Source: Myoxocephalus aenaeus
Lineage: Eukaryota > Chordata > Actinopteri > Perciformes > Cottidae
DNA: 64,000 bases
Assembly (NCBI GenBank): GCA_038501785.1
Contig: JBAMJR010000154.1
Span: forward strand, 8,469,501-8,533,500
Reading direction: 5' to 3'
Each line of letters opens with the position of its first letter. Position 1 is the first letter of the stretch. Both the position numbers and the translations under genes were made by a program. The notes beneath the pieces were generated by a model. It searched no databases and was not told where the DNA came from. It worked only from the letters and a program-made list of their open reading frames with translations. This document shows positions 36,735-48,884 of this stretch, piece after piece.

Positions 36735-37095
36735 TGCTGCTTTTAAAGGAACAGTGTGTATGATTTAGAGGTATTTATGGGAAGAAATGGAATATAATAT
36801 TCATAACTATGCTTTTCTTAGTGTATTATGACCCAAAACTATAACAAATTTTAGCTTAAAATGAGCCGTTTCTATCAACATATAGAGTGGGTCCTCTGCA
36901 CCAAGTGTGCCATGTTGCGCTGCCATGAGCCAACAGTAGCAGAGAATAGAGCAACCAAACACCGGCTCTAGAATGGGCTTTTTGTGATTTTTACGGTACC
37001 CGAAGAACACCATATTCTCCGACATGCTGGAAAAGGAGTGGGTGAGCGGAAGTTGCAACGTCACCACTAGATGCCACACTGTACAGCAATACTAC
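36735..37095. repeat. Dispersed non-coding repeat with inverted ends
   Basis: The left end AGGAACAGTGTGTATGATTT and the right end CTAGATGCCACACTGTACAG share an inverted CAGTGTG/CACACTG core. Repeats with ACAGTGTGTARRATTTAG starts and CTAGATGCCAC ends are common in fish genomes. The internal sequence is non-coding. Confidence 0.5.
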
Positions 37096-37784
37096 CTTAC
37101 TGTGTGCAAAGACAATACACTGTTTTTACAATTCACAAGGTGGAAGTGAATGCATCTCTCTAAATGTCTAAAATGTAGTTCATTAAATCTAACAGATTTG
37201 GGTGGTTGCTCTGTTTTTTCCCATCCATCTGTCAGGAGTCTTATAGGCGAGTTGTGCAGATGATCGCAAGTGCAGTAGGTGGGTTTTCAGCTGATTTCCC
37301 ATCATCCTTTGGAGGAGGCGTGGAGGCCCATGGCCACCTGAACCTGGAAGCCAGATGAGGAGAGCTTCATTATTCAATAGGTACATTAGCAATGTTTCAC
37401 TTCACCCTGTTGTCAAGTTGCTCCTTTTTTTAAATTGCACATATATTGGTCCAGAACAAATGTTCATATTGGATACATAATTCAATGTGGTACATCTTCC
37501 TTTGGTATATTTTCTCTTTTTGGTTCTTTGTTGCTGTTTCTACTTGTGCCTCCCCTTTTTGTTGTTGCATCCATTCCAAACTCAGTCTGCTGTTTTTTTT
37601 TTTAATGCTGTTTTTTGAGAACTGAGCTATAAAGTCTAATATAAGCCACGCCTGCACAGTGTGAGAGTTTTTCTAAAAAGCAGCACAGTGGGGTAAAAGG
37701 TGTAGAAGACCTGTTGGAGGTGTGGCTGTTTCTGCTTGTACTATTACTCCCTATGTAACAGAGTTGATGATTCCACTTGCCATA

Positions 37785-38460
37785 ATAATAGTAAGCTCCC
37801 TTTCAGCACAAAATAGTTGTAGCCACCAAACGTTGTGTATCGCATTTCAGCGACAGAGAAAATAGGACGCGATTTACTGACCAGGCCGGTTGAAAGCAGG
37901 GTGGAGGATGACACTCAGCCACCTTTTCTCCGTCATTTTTCTCCTCCATGATGGTTAGAGAACTTGCCTCGCGTCGGGAAATTACGGACGTAATTATCTC
38001 TCACTGGAAATTATCACGATTTTGTGATCAAACCCTTTTCATTCCTCATCTTTAGGTTAGGGAGGAAGTGACGTGTGTGTTGTCGTTCGTTATGCTAGTG
38101 TGGGGGATGCTAAGTGAGCTTGTTAGCTGTTCCGTTTGAGCTACTGTTAGCGAAGAGCCCCGTTGCAATCCTGTGAACACTCAAGCAATAAACCTGCAAG
38201 TTAAGGAAACCAACGTCTGCGAGTCGTTACTGCGGACGTTAAAATATCAAAGTTTATACGAAAGATGTTTGGTAACTGTCAAGCTTGAAATGACAACTAA
38301 CGGTCGCGCAATTTAAATCTACCTGTTATTTTAAGTGCGCACTGATATGGAACGCTCTAAATGTAAACAGGCTGTACAGCACTTTATGGCTGAATAAAGT
38401 ACACCCCGTGACTCACTCTCAACCAATCAGAATGCTTGATTTGATCTACCCGTATTATAA
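37785..38460. mobile_element. Interspersed element, copy 2 (empty-site copy)
   Basis: It is collinear with copy 1 at 25700-26845 but lacks the 371-bp insertion, and it has a short deletion in its first part (compare GACACTCAGCCACC here with GACGCTCAGCACCG there). It ends at CTACCCGTATTATAA (about 38446-38460), the same terminus as copy 1. It lies in the intergenic region downstream of the slc22 stop codon. Confidence 0.8.
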
Positions 38461-38773
38461 TTGTTAATAAGAATACTATAGGTTGTGTTTAAAAATGATT
38501 GTTTGTTTGTTTTGTCAGTTCCGGAGCGTATTACAAAGAGGTGGCCTATGAGGAAACTAATGTGTGTCTGTTGTTTTGCCAGTACGGTATTTCCGTGTCA
38601 CGGATCTACGGGAGCCGTCTAATTAAATAAACGGCTGGTTGGAGACAATGCAAAAATCAAGTGTGCTTGACTGACTACAACACAACGCAAGAAAGAGTAT
38701 ATAACTGCTATACCTACAATATCCAAACGGATTAAATAGCGCAGAATAAACCCATATTTATAATGTGCTGTTT

Positions 38774-38779
38774 TTTATT
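38774..38779 (-). terminator. Candidate polyadenylation signal of slc22
   Basis: An AATAAA hexamer on the minus strand lies about 145 bases downstream of the slc22 stop codon. Confidence 0.5.
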
Positions 38780-38921
38780 ATGTCAGTGTTTACTGTTAAA
38801 CACCATATCATTAATCATTAAATCTTCTTATTTCTTGTTGTGTAGACTAGTATTCAAATAGTTTTGGTCACTTCATTTCAAAGATCCAGTCAGATTCGTA
38901 GGCTTATACTTGTTCCTATGC

Positions 38922-41900
38922 CTAACGACCGCATCGCCACTCAAATGTGCAGACTGACCGCTGTGGGACCGCCATCTGCTGGATAGTGTCGGGCAGCGGC
39001 TGTTGGAAGGTCTCCGGCAGGAAGAGGCAGATCACAACACTGAGCAACGACAGAGAACCCACAAAGATCCACGGCAGGGACTGATAGAAAACCTCTGGAG
39101 ACGAAACCAGACCACATCAGTGAGTTCATACTATGCCCAATTAAAATCTTTACCAGACATGTATGTATCACCAGATCAAACCGAGGGCAACTGGGAAAAA
39201 AATATTTGGGGTCTCTTAATCCGTCCATGGCTACTACATACAGTCAGGTCTATAAATATTTGGACATTTTTCATTATTTTGGCTCTGTACACCACAACAA
39301 TGGAGTTGAAATGAAAAAGTGCAGACTTTCAGCTTTAATTTGAGGGTATTTACATCCAAATCAGGTGAACGGTGTAGGAACTACAACAAATGTATAAGTG
39401 GCCACCCAGTTTTTAAGGGACCAAAAGTAATTGGACAAATTAATATAATCATAAATCTAATTGTCACTTTTAATACTTTGTTGAAAATCCTTTGCAGTCA
39501 ATGACAGCCTGAAGTCTGGATTCCATAGACATCACCAGACGCTGGGTTTCGTCCCTGGTGATGCTCTGCCAGGCCTCTACTGCAACCGTCTTCAGTTCCT
39601 GCTGCTTCTTGGGGCATTTTCCCTTCAGTTTGGTTTTCAGCAAGTGAAATGCATGTTCAATTGGATTCAGGTCAGGTGATTGACTTGGCCATTGCAGAAC
39701 ATTCCACTTCTTTGCCTTAAAAAACTCCTTGGTTGCTTTCGCAGTATGCTTCGGGTCATTGTCCATCTGCACTGTGAAGTGCCGTCCAATGAGTTCTGAA
39801 GCATTTGGCTGAATATGAGCAGATAATATTGCCCGAAACACTTCCGAATTCATCCTGCTGCTTTTGTCAGCAGTCACATCATCAATAAATACAAGGGAAC
39901 CAGTTCCTTTGGCAGCCATACATGCCCACGCCATAACACTACCTCCACCATGCTTCACTGATGATGTGGTATGCTTTGGATCATGAGCAGTTCCTTTCCT
40001 TCTCCATACTCTTCTCTTCCCATCATTCTGGTACAAGTTTATCTTTGTCTCATCTGTCCATAGGATGTTCTTCCAGAACTGTACACCAATGGTTTACATA
40101 TTGTGGTGAACCCTCTGTATTTACTCTGGTGAAGTCTTCTCTTGATTGTCGACTTTGACACAGATGCACCTACCTCCTGGAGAGTGTTCTTGATCTGGCC
40201 AACTGTTGTGAAGGGGTTTTTCTTCACCAGGGAAATGATTCTTCTGTCATCCACTACAGTTGTCTTCCGTGGTCTTCCGGTGTTGCTGAGCTCACCAGTG
40301 CGTTCTTTCTTCTTAAGAATGTACCAAACAGTTGATTTGGCCACACCTAATGTGTTTGCTATCTCTCTGATGGTTTTGTTGCGATTTTTCATCCTAATGA
40401 TGGCTTGCTTCATTGATAGTGACAGCTCTTTGGACTTCATATTGAGAGTTGACCGCAACAGATTCCAAACACAAATACCACACCTGAAATGAACTCTAGA
40501 CCTTTTATCTACTCCTTGTAAATTAAATAACGAGGGAATTACACACACCTGACCTTGGAACAGCTGAGCAGCCAATTGTCCAATTACTTTTGGTCCCTTA
40601 AGAGGGTGGCCACATTTGAATTTGTTGTAGTTCCTACACCGTTCACCTGATTTGGATGTAAATACCCTCAAATTAAAGCTGAAAGTCTGCACTTAAAGCA
40701 CATCTTGAATTTTTAATTTCAACTCCATTGTTGTGGTGTACAGAGCCAAAATAATGAAAAATGTGTCAATGTCCAAATATTTATGGACCTGACTGTATAT
40801 CTTGTATTGGCGGCACCACTACGACGACACATATTTTGTTGACATAAGTTTTCGGATGTACTCGATGAACTCCACAGTATAATGTGTGAAGTGAGAGGTC
40901 TCACCCAGCTGCAGCAGGTATGGGGAAACAGAGGATCCCACTCTGGAGAACATGGCACAGGTAGACATCGCTGTGTTCCTGATGACTGTGGGAGACAGCT
41001 CCCCGGTGTACAAGTACAACACCCCTCTGCCGCTCAGAATGCCAAATTTACCCACCAGTACCAGGATCAGGGTGATAACTGGTTGACCTGCAGGGAGGAG
41101 GAGGAATGTAAGTTAATGATTGGGGGATATCAAACATTTTTGAAGCACTGAAGCACTATGAAGCATCTATTAAACCCCTCCGCAAGACATGGGGATCGTA
41201 CGAGACACGGCAGGCCTGCCAAGCTTTGTATTTTTCAACATGTGTGATACACATGTAATGGCTGTAATGAGAGATATATTTTGTATATAAAGAGGTTGAA
41301 AGGTTGCGTCATTTTAGCCTTTCAAAAACCACCAGAGCAAAATTGCAAGGAATAGTTTAGTACGGAGCAGACATGCAAACAGGATGCAAAACCAAGATCA
41401 CCGTAACTCCTCGAATATTTACGCAATCAACGTAATTCTGAACGCTAAGAAGCGTAGCTTTCCAATGCCATGCCTTAGAACAATGAAAATAAAGTTCTAT
41501 CTGTCCAAAAAATAACTAATATTTAGTTAGTACTAAATAGCTCATTGTGGAAAACAATAAGCTATTTTTTTTTTGCCAAACAAAACAGAATGAGTGCAGA
41601 TATGTGAGCCATCAGGTTGTATCAGTATTAGTGGCTGCAGTCAGCTGCTTTCCTCTACACATCTTTTTAAAACGGGGTTGTAGATTTGATACAATTCATG
41701 CTCACGTTGAGCTGAGATCTGTATTCTGTTTTGAGAGATGCAGCAGCAGAAAGGACGACGTCACGTTCTGGCAAAACGCCAAAAATCTGCGAGTCGCGCA
41801 TGCGCAAGCGTAACCTGTTAACGGCGTACTGTAACCATTTACCCGAAAGTACAGGCATTTCTCCATGTATTTATTAATGACTTAGTTTATGCCTGTGTAC

Positions 41901-44900
41901 TTTGTACTTTTGTCATATGTGAAGCCAGCAGGCTCATTATTGGGTAGAAGACACAAGCACTTTGGCTCCTTCACTTGGAGCAGGAGAGCTGCTCCGGGTT
42001 CAGGAGAGCTGCTCCGGTGCTCCTCACAGGAGAGCTGCTGTCGCCATCTTCACCCTGGGAGCGTTTAAAACGCAGATATAGTGGTCTGCTTTTCACGCGA
42101 CATATTTTTCAATGCTCTCTGTCCCCCTATTATAACGGTAGGGGAAACACTGGTATAAAAAAACGGCGGCAAGTTTGTCTGTGGGGGAGGGGTGGAAGTC
42201 AGTGTTGTATAAAGTACCCAAAAGCCGTACTTGAGTAAAAGTAAAGATACCTTACTGGAAAATTACTCCAGTAAAAGTAAAAGTGACCTATTAAAATACT
42301 ACTTGAGTAAAAGTCTTAAAGTATCTGATATTTTCTGTACTTAAGTATCAAAAGTATTTTTCTGATATAAAATGTACTTAAGTATTGAAAGTAAAAGTAC
42401 AAGTACATGCTTTTAATAAAAAAGCAATGGGTCAGAGTTTTGAGAATTATGAAGTTTATTCTTTTAAGTGCTGTGGCCACCATGACCAAGGACCAGGAGT
42501 TGTGATCATCCATATATATTATGTTCAACATAATATATTGTACCTAAGTATACTTTTGCATCTACTATGAACTTATCATCATAATTCTCCAAAAAGCAAT
42601 ATGACACTATGAAGGAGTTGTAACAGTGCAGTATGCTCATTCCGCCCGGAACAGAAAGAATGAATGAAAAATGTAAGTTAAATTAAAAAAAATCAAGTCC
42701 GGAAAAATGTTTTATTGTGCAAAATTACCAGATACATCCGTCTGTGGTAACCTCAGACGGAACCTCTTGACACATGTCAATATGTCACGTTACTCTAAAA
42801 ATGAAACTTAAATCTGTTTAACTTTGCCGGTGTTCTGGATTAAAACCAAGGCAGAGTATCCTGAGATCGCCAAAAAAAGCATGAAAACCTGCTTCCATTT
42901 CCACATCCTGTCTTTGTGCAGCGGGTTATAAGTTAAGCAGTAGACTGGACTAAATGTTTAGTTAGGAGTAGACTGGACATAACGAACACACGTTGGGTGT
43001 CGTTGTCTCCCGTCTCCCCGAGGTCGGACCCGGTCCGTGACAATATTGTCTTCACGTAACCGGTCCGTGACGCATAAAGGTTTGGGAGCGCTGGACTAGA
43101 GGATGTAGAGGGAAATGCATAATATTGTGATTCGCAAAACCTGCTTCGTGGAGTCTGTGTTCCACCACAGTCCCGGATGTGTTTTTTTTTCTAAAGATAG
43201 ATTTGATTTTGTAGCGAGTAACGAAGGTTTCAGGGGAAATGTATCGGAGTAAAAGTATCAGTTTTCTTTGCAAAATGTAGTGAAGTAAAAGTAAAAGTAA
43301 ACCGAAATATAAATAGTAAAGTAGAGTACAGATATCCCCCAAAACTAATTAAGTACAGTAACGAAGTATTTCTACTTCGTTACTATACACCACTGGTGGA
43401 AGTGAGCCGAACCAGCTGCAGAGGATCAGGGGAGAGAGTTTGACAGGCATTTCACTGCTTTTCACTGACCTTTGAGTGGCGTTTTCTTTGGAAATAATAT
43501 GTTGGGGTTGTAAATAATAGTATTAGTATAGTTTGAGAGTTCTGCCACTTGCTGGCCCACCTAAACCCCCAACTAAAGGCCAATTTTCTGTCCCCACAAA
43601 CACAAATAAGGACACTGGGAAAAGGACAGATAGAAGGCCATTTTGGGGAGGAAACAGTGTACTAGCTGCCTGTAAAAGCCTGCCTGGGTGTGTGAGGAGG
43701 GCAATAATGGGTTCTGTCTTCAGCTGGACAGGAACTGCTTCAGGGAGATGAACAAATCTCTAAAACGCCTGGACATGGACACATATAAAAGCCTATAACA
43801 TGGACACTGAATGCTTTGGGCAAACAAAACAGTTTGAGAAGATGTAAAATAGGTTCAATTTAATTTCTGTAATCTCAAAAGCTTTGGTCATGTTAATTTT
43901 CAATTGTTTAGAAGAGAAATATGATTAAAATTCAAATACGTTTCTTTACTTTTTAGTTTTTACAGTGTTTTAAGCCTTTATAACATATAATAATGACAAA
44001 TACTTGCCAGATTTTGAAAGTTACATTTCTCCTGAAAAAAGGAGCAAAATAATTTTGCCAAAAGGAATTTTTTTGACATATTGATAAATAAGACAAAAAT
44101 GACCAGGCGGACTGTCATCATTACAGATCCACCCCGTGTTTATCTACTCTAACTTGCATCGCTAGCATGTGAGGTCACTAAGCTTACTACATAATTTACA
44201 GTAGGAACCTAGCGTTAGTCCCAAAACCAAAGAGCAAAAGTTAACTACATTATTTTGTGGGATTACAGGTTACGTTAGAAAAATCCCTAATTACACTTTA
44301 GCCTGGGATAGACAATTTTAGTCCCAATGTGTAAGCATTATATCATGTAAGCAGCCTCCAAGTGCACATTCAAAGGTTCCACTTGATCTTTAGCAGAGCT
44401 ATGGAGTTTTTTTCAATCAGTGGGAGCACAACGTGATCCACATATCTAATGCAATCTATTGGTTTTGTGCAACACAAATTGCCAATTATTTTCATGTCGC
44501 CTAGCGAGAAAGCAATGCATGGTGGACCCACCGACAGCTAGCTTTACATGGAGTTAAATATCAACAAAGACCACTTACAGTGGGTGGGTCGGAAGGTGGA
44601 TGGACTCCATAAACACGGGACTCGTTCTCAGTCTCAGTCACATGAATGTCAGAAGTAAAATAACTCTGGATTCAACTATCAGTGCATTTATAACTTTTAG
44701 GACCTACTCATTTACACAATGGTTATTCAAGTGTTAGTACTGGGAAGTTGATTAACCTAAAATGTATCCCGGACGGACAACTATGTCAAATTTTCTTCAT
44801 AGTACAGCACTTTTCCTGGGGGCTTGGTCTTACTCACTGTTTAGAGTGATCTGGATGAGCAGCAGCGCTAGCGCCCCCAGCAGGGTGAAAGAGATGTACG

Positions 44901-47900
44901 ACAGGCGCCGGGGAAGCCTGTGCGCCGCCAGCCAGGAGGCAGCGTACGTTGGGAGCTCAACAGCCGTCAACAGGAAGTAGTTCAGGAAGGGGTTGCCAGA
45001 AAGACCAGACAAGTTGAATGACAATCCAAAGTAACTTAAACTGATAGAAAACCTGCAAACAACAAGAGAACAAGACTGTATCACAGTAAAACTTGTGGAA
45101 ATGAAGAACTAGATGTTGAGCTAATGTATCTTGCTTTGGATGGAAAAACAAACAACCACACTATGCTAGCAAAGAAAGAGGAAATGCTCCAGAACTTCAG
45201 GTATATTCTTGTGATGGAAAAGTGCCTTAACTCACCATATGCACCACAGAATAAGTGTCACACGTCGAATGTTTGCTGTCCTCAGCAGGTCCAGAAAGCT
45301 GGGAGACTCTTCCTTCTCACTTGTTTCTTTTTCTACCTGTGGAAAGACAGAAACTCCAGTACAATGTCCACCATCCTTAAGTTTGGTAAAACAAGGCTGA
45401 GCTTACATTGGCTGAGAGGAAGATGACATGTGGAGCTTCCACTCGGTTCTCCAGAGCCGCTGACCTCAGCAGGAGTTCTGCTTCCTGAATACGGCCACGA
45501 GACACCAACCAGCGCGGCGACTCCGGAATCAGCCTTTTGGACAGACAATTGCAAATGTTTTGGTGAGAATTGGGAAAGGCCTCTGGATCACCCTGGTTCA
45601 TCCATTTGTGTGCAATGCAGTCCACCAAGGTCAGAAATGACCTCCATGCTCCAAAATACAAGACACTAACACTGTGCCTTGGGCCTGGCTTTAAATGTAT
45701 TTTCTGAATAGGTGCAGGTGGTATGCTCAAGCTAAAACAGGATGGTAAATTGCACTTCAACAACACGTTCCAATCTCAACTTTGTCAGGAATAACTCAAC
45801 GACGCTTTGAACACGGGCCTCGAACACCAGGCTCCTTGTGGAAAGTTCTGTATTTGTTTGACCCACCTGCCCTATGTGGGTATTCAGTTTAAAAAAATAC
45901 TTCATCACACTCCAAGGGCATTTTCTCCAAGCATCTAATATTGGCACAGATGGGTCTATGTTGTAGTTACTTCAAAGCCTGGTGCGTCTCGTATAGATGC
46001 TAAACTGCACTGCAACCGCTTAGAGTACTATGAGACAGGATTTTAGAACAGTGATACGTTATCACAACAACAATTATTTGAAGGTGTTGGAGACCGTAGA
46101 TATATACAGTGTTCATGTTACAAAATAATATACCATGGAATGTTCACATGCATTCTTTCGTTCTTTTGTCCGTCTGAACGTGGCATAAAGAAGTCTTTTG
46201 TTTGTACCAACTCAGATTACCAGGGAGCAACATCATCCGATCGTCTGACAAATTCTTCAAATGGACCCTTACATCTTTCATCCTATCCATCATGTCAATA
46301 AAAAATTATCAGACCACAAATTAATTGAAGAGAATCAAATGCAGATTGATCCTCATAGTGTACTGAGGTCCCCTTACCACCAGAGGGGAATACAGGCCAG
46401 GCCTGGCACAGCCATCGCCAGAGACAGGTGTCTCCAGCTCCTGACCAGGTAGGCAGTGACGGTCAGCATCATTATACCTAACGCGTAGGCCCACGGCATG
46501 CACAGGCCGGAGAAGAGAACTCTGGTTGAACCCATCAGGATCTCTGAGCCTGTGGAGGAAACGTTTCAAACATTGTCAGGCAAAGCATCGGCTTTGACTG
46601 CATACAAGGACAACACATACAGAAGAGGATTTTAAATGCGTCGTCATCGGTATCGACATGGTCTTATTCTGTTCTGCACTGAGACTTCATCGAGATCAAT
46701 AACACAAGAGCACGCAACCAGTGGAGTGAAGGACAAAGGTCAGCAGTCAGTTTCGAAACGAAAAGGCCATACCCAGTACAAACACAACTATGTAGCAGGT
46801 GAGCTGACCCAGGCCCAGCATGAAGAAGAGCGCGAGGAAGATGGGCCAGGACGGAGCAAAGGCCAACGCGATGCTGATGATGCTCAACGCAGCGATGGCA
46901 CAGAACATTACCGGCTTCCTGCCAAACCTGAAGTACAAAATACAACAGAGGGGTATCAGCCACAACTGCAGCACGTATGTTCCTCTATTTAGATATTAAT
47001 TAGAAGTAAGATGGTATTGTTGGAAGATACAGAGTGCAGGGCAAACCATGTTTTTGTATGTTTAGGTTGAACATTAGGTTCCTTTCAGCTAACCTGTGGC
47101 TACGGCTAGCTAGAGCAATTGTCCGAGTGTATGAACTGGTGAATGCTGGCTGTTATTGTAAAGAGCTTTGAGTGGTCGCTAAGACTAGAAAAGTGCAATA
47201 TAAATGCAGTCTGTGTCCCCAAACCTCAAAACGATGTTGCAAGTTTAAGCTCAAGTCTTGGCCATACACTTCCTTGTCCCATGACGTGTAGCAGACCGTC
47301 ATGCTTGGTTAGCTCACAGCTAACTAACAGACATGCTTTGGCACAACAATACACATTGACTGTAGAAAAGTACCGGTCGGAGATCTGTCCAGAGATGAAG
47401 CATCCGGACAATCCTCCCAGGAAGTAGACGAGGGAGGTCAGCGGCTGTTTCCACTGGTCGTCGCACACCAGGTTAAACTGGAACACAAGGCACATTTGGG
47501 AATTCTGCAGCAGACATAAACATATAAACTTGAATAATACTACGGACATAAACACTGGAATTCAAAGCAAACATGTGAATGGTGGATTAACACAACAAAC
47601 AGACATTAAAAGCATGACGTGGTCACCAGCAGTCAGGTATGTCACAGAGTCTTTTGACCAGCTGTGCTTGTTTAGCTGTGCTTCCTGTTCCTAGGGTGAC
47701 CATACGTCCGTATTTCCCGGGACATGTCCGTATTTCACGTCCTGTCCCGGGTGTCCCGGGTTATTTTTAGAAAGTGAGGAAATGTCCTGGTTTTTAAAAT
47801 TACCTTCTTTGGACCATTACATTTACATGCACTAGGGCACTGCCCACGGCGCTGCGTGCGACGTAGCCTAATCCCCGCCCCTATGCTGTCAGCCCTATTA

Positions 47901-48853
47901 ATCAGAACGTAGACAACGTGACTGTCAGTCATACGGAAGCAACATGCCGAAGCGCAAGTGCTCGTTTACCGACGAATTACTAAAGAGTTTCCCGGCTTTC
48001 AGACCGGGTCGAGACAAATGGGCAGAGGTGTCAAAAGTATTCACATTCATTACTCAAGTAGAAGTATAGATACTAGGGTTTAAAAATACTTCTGTAAAAG
48101 TAGAAGTATCAACTCAAGCTTTTTACTTAAGTAAAAGTGTAAAAGTACTGGTTACAAAACTACTTAAAAGTATAAAAGTAAAAGTAATGTAAGGGGAATT
48201 TTTTTCTCCATTAAGGACAAACTCGTTTCAGCTGCATATATGCCCATTGAAAATGATCACATTTACCATATGTGTACTACTGAGCATTAACATGCGTTTC
48301 ATGGAGCGGAAGACATGATAACTAGTTACCTATAAGTATTGTAATAGTGCAATAAGTCAAACTTCAGTGGAATGTTATCAATAACCTTTATTGGAAGAGA
48401 CCTTGAGACCTTTGGACTCAATTCTGTATGTACAACAACACTACCAATAGGCTTTGTTCAGCCGCAAAAGCAGCAGGTTCTCAAAGTTATTTGAGCCAAT
48501 GCATGCTCTTCTTGGCCTGAAGATGAGCCCTGCAACACTAAACAGTCTTTCACAGGCTGCTGAGGCAGGGAGTGCCGTATTAAACTTAAGTGAAAGCTGG
48601 CACACAGCTGGGAAGGACTTCAGTACATCTACTGTGTCTCCTGGGCACCCCAGGTACGCATCCAACTGCTGGGTCGTTGCAAGAGGGCCGGTCTTCTTCA
48701 AGGAGGAAAAGAAGTCCTCTTCCTCAGATGATTGGGAGCCCTCAATGACGTGATTCTCAGCCTGACAGTCCAAGTGGCTTCTAATATAGTCAAGGCCTGT
48801 GGAATAAAAAAAACATAATCAGGATAATTTAGACCATATGACAGTATTGTAAT

Positions 48854-48884
<31 letters not shown>

